Source: a virus. From it: a stretch of 64,000 bases of DNA. Below are positions 61,057-64,000 of the stretch, one piece after another. The position numbers and the translations under genes are program-made. The notes under the pieces are model-generated. The model was not told the DNA's origin and searched no databases. It worked only from the letters and a program-made list of their open reading frames with translations. Numbering within the stretch: the first letter of the stretch is position 1; each line of letters starts with the position of its first letter. The stretch spans positions 1 to 64,000 of IMG/VR virus record IMGVR_UViG_3300031603_000001; one strand, written 5' to 3'.

Positions 61057-63122
61057 CAATAGTAACTACTACATCACCAGCAACAGGCCTTCGCCTACTC
61101 TCAACTATACAGCGTGAAAGTATTAGCACTGCATCCGCGCAGAGCGATTCTAATACCGTTGCAGCTGAGCACGTAATTGCAACGCTAACCTTATCAGGTA
61201 TAGACACCACTGGAGGTTTTGGAGGATCATATCCCCCTATCGCAGCAGGAACACAACGTACTGTTAGTCTCATGCATAACGGAACTGAAGTATCAGTAGA
61301 AGTATACACAGGTAACATATACCTAGCCGCAGTACCTGCAGCAGAGGTCTTAAATGTACCACCTGCAGACTGGCCCTCTCCTATTGTACGAGCAGGTAAT
61401 AACGCAGCGGCTCCTGTAACATATCCCACTAGATTACCTGTAAGTAATAAAGGAATAGTAGGATGGCTAGAACAGGTACACAATTACCCGACCACTTCCA
61501 TCACAGTCACAACCGGGGTGGCCACCCTTACTAATGTACCAGTATCCTTCGAAGGATCCAACGTAGTAGACGATTACGTTATACTTATCCAGCAAATAGA
61601 TACTGACGGTACAGTAGATGACATTAAATTACTCACTGACCTAGTCACTGATGTACAATATGATTTACATACATACTCAGGAAGTTATCCTTCCGGTATC
61701 ACACCTTTTAGTCTGGCAAGCACGTACGCACCATTGACGGCGCTTGACGCGGACGCCTTAGCTGCACTAGAGACAGCTTACCTAGACTCACGTATCAGAG
61801 CCATTCCACGGAATCTAGATGACCTTGACTATACAACCCTGGCCGACTACGGTCCAGAGTTTAGATTATTTCCAGTAGATGAAGATGACCAGCGCGCGAC
61901 ACTAGAACTACGCGGTTGGTACTTTAATGCTGTGGATCGGAACGGCGCACCAATCGGGACGGTCCCACACAGGTTTAAAGCTACTGCACAGTTACAGAAA
62001 TGGAACGGCGTTGACGCCTTTGCTGATGTAGCAGGACAGACAGTTGTCATTAATGCCACGACCCCGTCCCAGGTACGCCAAGTTTCTTTCGGAGATCTAG
62101 ATCCAGCAGAAGTATACCGAATACACATTATAACTGCAGCCAAAGGTAACACTACAGACGGTGATGGTGATGACGATTACGCATACCATATACCAAGCAA
62201 CACAGGTACAGCTTACACACAAGCTAATGCTGAGCTGGCGATTACTAACCTGTTCTCAGATGTATCAGCAGTTATATCACAAGCAGGCGCTAAATCTTTA
62301 GACTCACCTGCTTTTAGATTACTAGAACGTGTTGGAGCAAACAACACCAGCTACACTATTGCACCTAATGCTACAGACCCTGCTAAGTTTGACCTTAGCT
62401 TTACAGTAAGCGGGCTATCATCAGTCAGTACTTTGACTATTACGTCCGGTACAAACACAGATACATCAGATGTTTCAGCAGTGTCAGAGAAGACTGTTGT
62501 CTTTACAGCACTCACAGAGGCTGAGATTGAAAGCAATTGGAATTTCACTGCAGCATATGGAACATACAATATACAATTCGCCTACACTATAGGCGCAGAT
62601 TCTATAGGGTCCCTTGAGGCTACAGCTGACGGAGTGTTCTCCTTGAGTAACACTGCAGGGGTGACCTCTATATCCATGCTCAATAGTCTGCCGGCAGTAT
62701 ACAGTACCAAGACTATCACTTTAGCAGGTAAGCTCACGGCCAGTAAGGTTCAGTACAGCCAAACATCCACTAGGGATTTGTCATACAATCTACCTACAGG
62801 GCAGATAATCCAAGCCTTATCAATAGAAACAGAAGAGTACAGCCCCTTCGGACCGAACTATATTCAATACAGTATCGTAGCAAACGATATTGAGTATCCT
62901 ATTACTCCGCTAAACCAGGACGGAACCTGGCCTAAGGTATACCATTTTAATAGCACAGTACCTGAAGAGGATAGAGCTGTTATGGTAGGCCAAGGTTTTA
63001 TCGACACAGACGTAGTAGGGTCGTACACAATCAGAATAGGGCTAAGCAGGCCCGCAGGATCCTTATTCACCAGTCCCTTAGTAACAGGGATAGGTACTAT
63101 GGAAATTAGGACGGACAGCTAA
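61053..63122 (+). CDS. Structural protein, beta-rich, unknown (baseplate/fibre network)
   Basis: 689 residues; ATGA overlap with the FN3-like protein. Thr/Ser/Ala-rich with repeated beta domains: an N-terminal sandwich with a GFGGSYPPIAAG loop, a charged middle (residues about 220-310), an FN3-like unit (about 300-390; TVVINATTPSQVRQVSFG ... EVYRIHIIT) and two further strands-only domains to the end. No catalytic or membrane motif. Likely part of the distal tail apparatus. Stop and next ATG overlap (TAATG). Confidence 0.45.
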   Translation: MTIVTTTSPATGLRLLSTIQRESISTASAQSDSNTVAAEHVIATLTLSGIDTTGGFGGSYPPIAAGTQRTVSLMHNGTEVSVEVYTGNIYLAAVPAAEVLNVPPADWPSPIVRAGNNAAAPVTYPTRLPVSNKGIVGWLEQVHNYPTTSITVTTGVATLTNVPVSFEGSNVVDDYVILIQQIDTDGTVDDIKLLTDLVTDVQYDLHTYSGSYPSGITPFSLASTYAPLTALDADALAALETAYLDSRIRAIPRNLDDLDYTTLADYGPEFRLFPVDEDDQRATLELRGWYFNAVDRNGAPIGTVPHRFKATAQLQKWNGVDAFADVAGQTVVINATTPSQVRQVSFGDLDPAEVYRIHIITAAKGNTTDGDGDDDYAYHIPSNTGTAYTQANAELAITNLFSDVSAVISQAGAKSLDSPAFRLLERVGANNTSYTIAPNATDPAKFDLSFTVSGLSSVSTLTITSGTNTDTSDVSAVSEKTVVFTALTEAEIESNWNFTAAYGTYNIQFAYTIGADSIGSLEATADGVFSLSNTAGVTSISMLNSLPAVYSTKTITLAGKLTASKVQYSQTSTRDLSYNLPTGQIIQALSIETEEYSPFGPNYIQYSIVANDIEYPITPLNQDGTWPKVYHFNSTVPEEDRAVMVGQGFIDTDVVGSYTIRIGLSRPAGSLFTSPLVTGIGTMEIRTDS

Positions 63123-64000
63123 TGCCTCGTATAGAACAAAAACTACGTACATTCGTTAAGAATTATATAGCAGACAACCAACGCTTGCCTACTCAACGTG
63201 AGATCAAGCAGGCATTAGAAAAGCCATTCCAATTCACAACACGTCCACTGCTTCCAAAAGTGAATGCCACTTCGGATGCAGCAGCTGTAAAACAAACCCT
63301 TACCGGGTTACTGCAGGACACAAACGATATCATTGAACTACTAAGAGAGTACGATGATGACATGGATCAACTGACACGGAGTTTAACTAAGGAAAAAGAA
63401 GAGTTAGGTACTAAGTCAAGTGAGATCATGGATGTCCTTCAGTCTTTATCAGACGCAGAAGAAGCAGTGAGTCTAGTGTATGCCGGGCTACCTTCACCTG
63501 CTGGATGCTCTACTAACATTAATGTGTCTGCAACTGATGTCAGCCTAGACCACAACCTTACAGAACTCACAGGATGGACAGCGGATGCCACCCCTATCAG
63601 TTCCAATAAGATTTTAAGTGAACAAGTAATTACAGATCCTATGAAGCTGGCTGAACAGGGTGTATTTAAAGCCTCTGTACGCAGTAATGAAGCAGTGTGG
63701 ACTGGGGTAGAGCTGTTTATTAACTTCCCAATTTACTCCGACCCTGACATCCCGAACGCGGACCCATTTCAAGACATCAGAGCCGTTGAAATTAAGGGTA
63801 CCCCTGCTATGCTATCATTCGGAACAGCAGATCCTGAGACTGAAGTATGGGAATGGTCAGATCCTATAGAATTTGATGGAGCAATAACTTACTACGTAAA
63901 TGAACATACAAGCAACATGCGCGTACGCGTATGGGTACAAGGTACTGAGTCACATATTACTATCAACTCAATGAAATGGTTAGTAGGAGAGTATGCCCCA
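63122..64000 (+). CDS. Structural protein with helical N-terminus (3' partial)
   Basis: ATG at 63122 overlaps the previous stop; the frame stays open to base 64000, giving 293 residues before the window ends. Residues 6-32 read LRTFVKNYIADNQRLPTQRE then a short helix, a pattern like the winged-helix opening of LexA-type repressors (helix, Leu-Pro-Thr-x-Arg-Glu-Ile, helix). Residues 50-115 are a coiled-coil-like region (DIIELLREYDDDMDQLT; KEKEELGTKSSEI). From about 120 the chain is beta with a C-terminal jelly-roll-like part. The stalk-plus-beta layout repeats that of 56584 and 58205. A virion protein by context; the N-terminal likeness may be chance. Confidence 0.5.
   Translation, partial: MPRIEQKLRTFVKNYIADNQRLPTQREIKQALEKPFQFTTRPLLPKVNATSDAAAVKQTLTGLLQDTNDIIELLREYDDDMDQLTRSLTKEKEELGTKSSEIMDVLQSLSDAEEAVSLVYAGLPSPAGCSTNINVSATDVSLDHNLTELTGWTADATPISSNKILSEQVITDPMKLAEQGVFKASVRSNEAVWTGVELFINFPIYSDPDIPNADPFQDIRAVEIKGTPAMLSFGTADPETEVWEWSDPIEFDGAITYYVNEHTSNMRVRVWVQGTESHITINSMKWLVGEYAP

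Overview
The window is a stretch of a large tailed-phage genome, or of a prophage or metagenomic contig of one. It encodes a contractile-tail (myovirus-type) virion. All 38 supported genes lie on the + strand. They are packed tightly, with frequent ATGA/TAATG stop-start overlaps, and run as one long late structural operon. I see no tRNA, rRNA, insertion sequence, CRISPR array, integrase or bacterial gene. The sequence does not fix the host. Terminase and portal are not recognisable here, so they probably lie outside the window.

Layout. (1) 1-3970: a repeat-rich tail fibre truncated at the left edge, a small protein, and a propeller-like adhesin. (2) 4102-5212: a lysis block with a small protein, a coiled-coil plus single-membrane-segment holin candidate, and a T7-lysozyme-type zinc amidase. 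(3) 5283-9814: head morphogenesis with a prohead protease carrying a CxxC...CxH insert, an acidic scaffold candidate, a 470-residue head protein and an HK97-fold major capsid protein, followed by a strong terminator. (4) 9902-12866: neck and connector proteins. (5) 12878-19031: a large tail sheath and four consecutive tube-like proteins. (6) 19070-20203: two paralogous tail-assembly chaperones with a strong terminator between them. (7) 20203-35659: two giant proteins of 2486 and 2668 residues. (8) 35656-46138: a baseplate hub, with an N-terminal lytic-transglycosylase-like domain in its first large protein, a late-control-D-like hub, a gp25-like candidate and a baseplate J protein. (9) 46141-64000: eight large beta-rich baseplate or fibre proteins, the last cut by the right edge.

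The most unusual part is 20203-35659. The first giant protein sits where a tape measure is expected. It has glycine-zipper hydrophobic segments and a 318-residue intein with a decayed LAGLIDADG endonuclease. Just after the intein comes a complete Cas4/RecB-type PD-(D/E)XK nuclease signature. The second giant protein carries an R-x-P ... D-x-D-G-D pattern like the catalytic barrel of two-barrel (beta-prime/YonO/crAss-like) RNA polymerases, and possible DEDD-exonuclease motifs upstream. My inference is that these two proteins are carried in the tail and delivered with the DNA. The nuclease would act on host or phage DNA, and the polymerase-like protein would transcribe early genes. The motifs are read directly from the sequence; delivery and activity are hypotheses.
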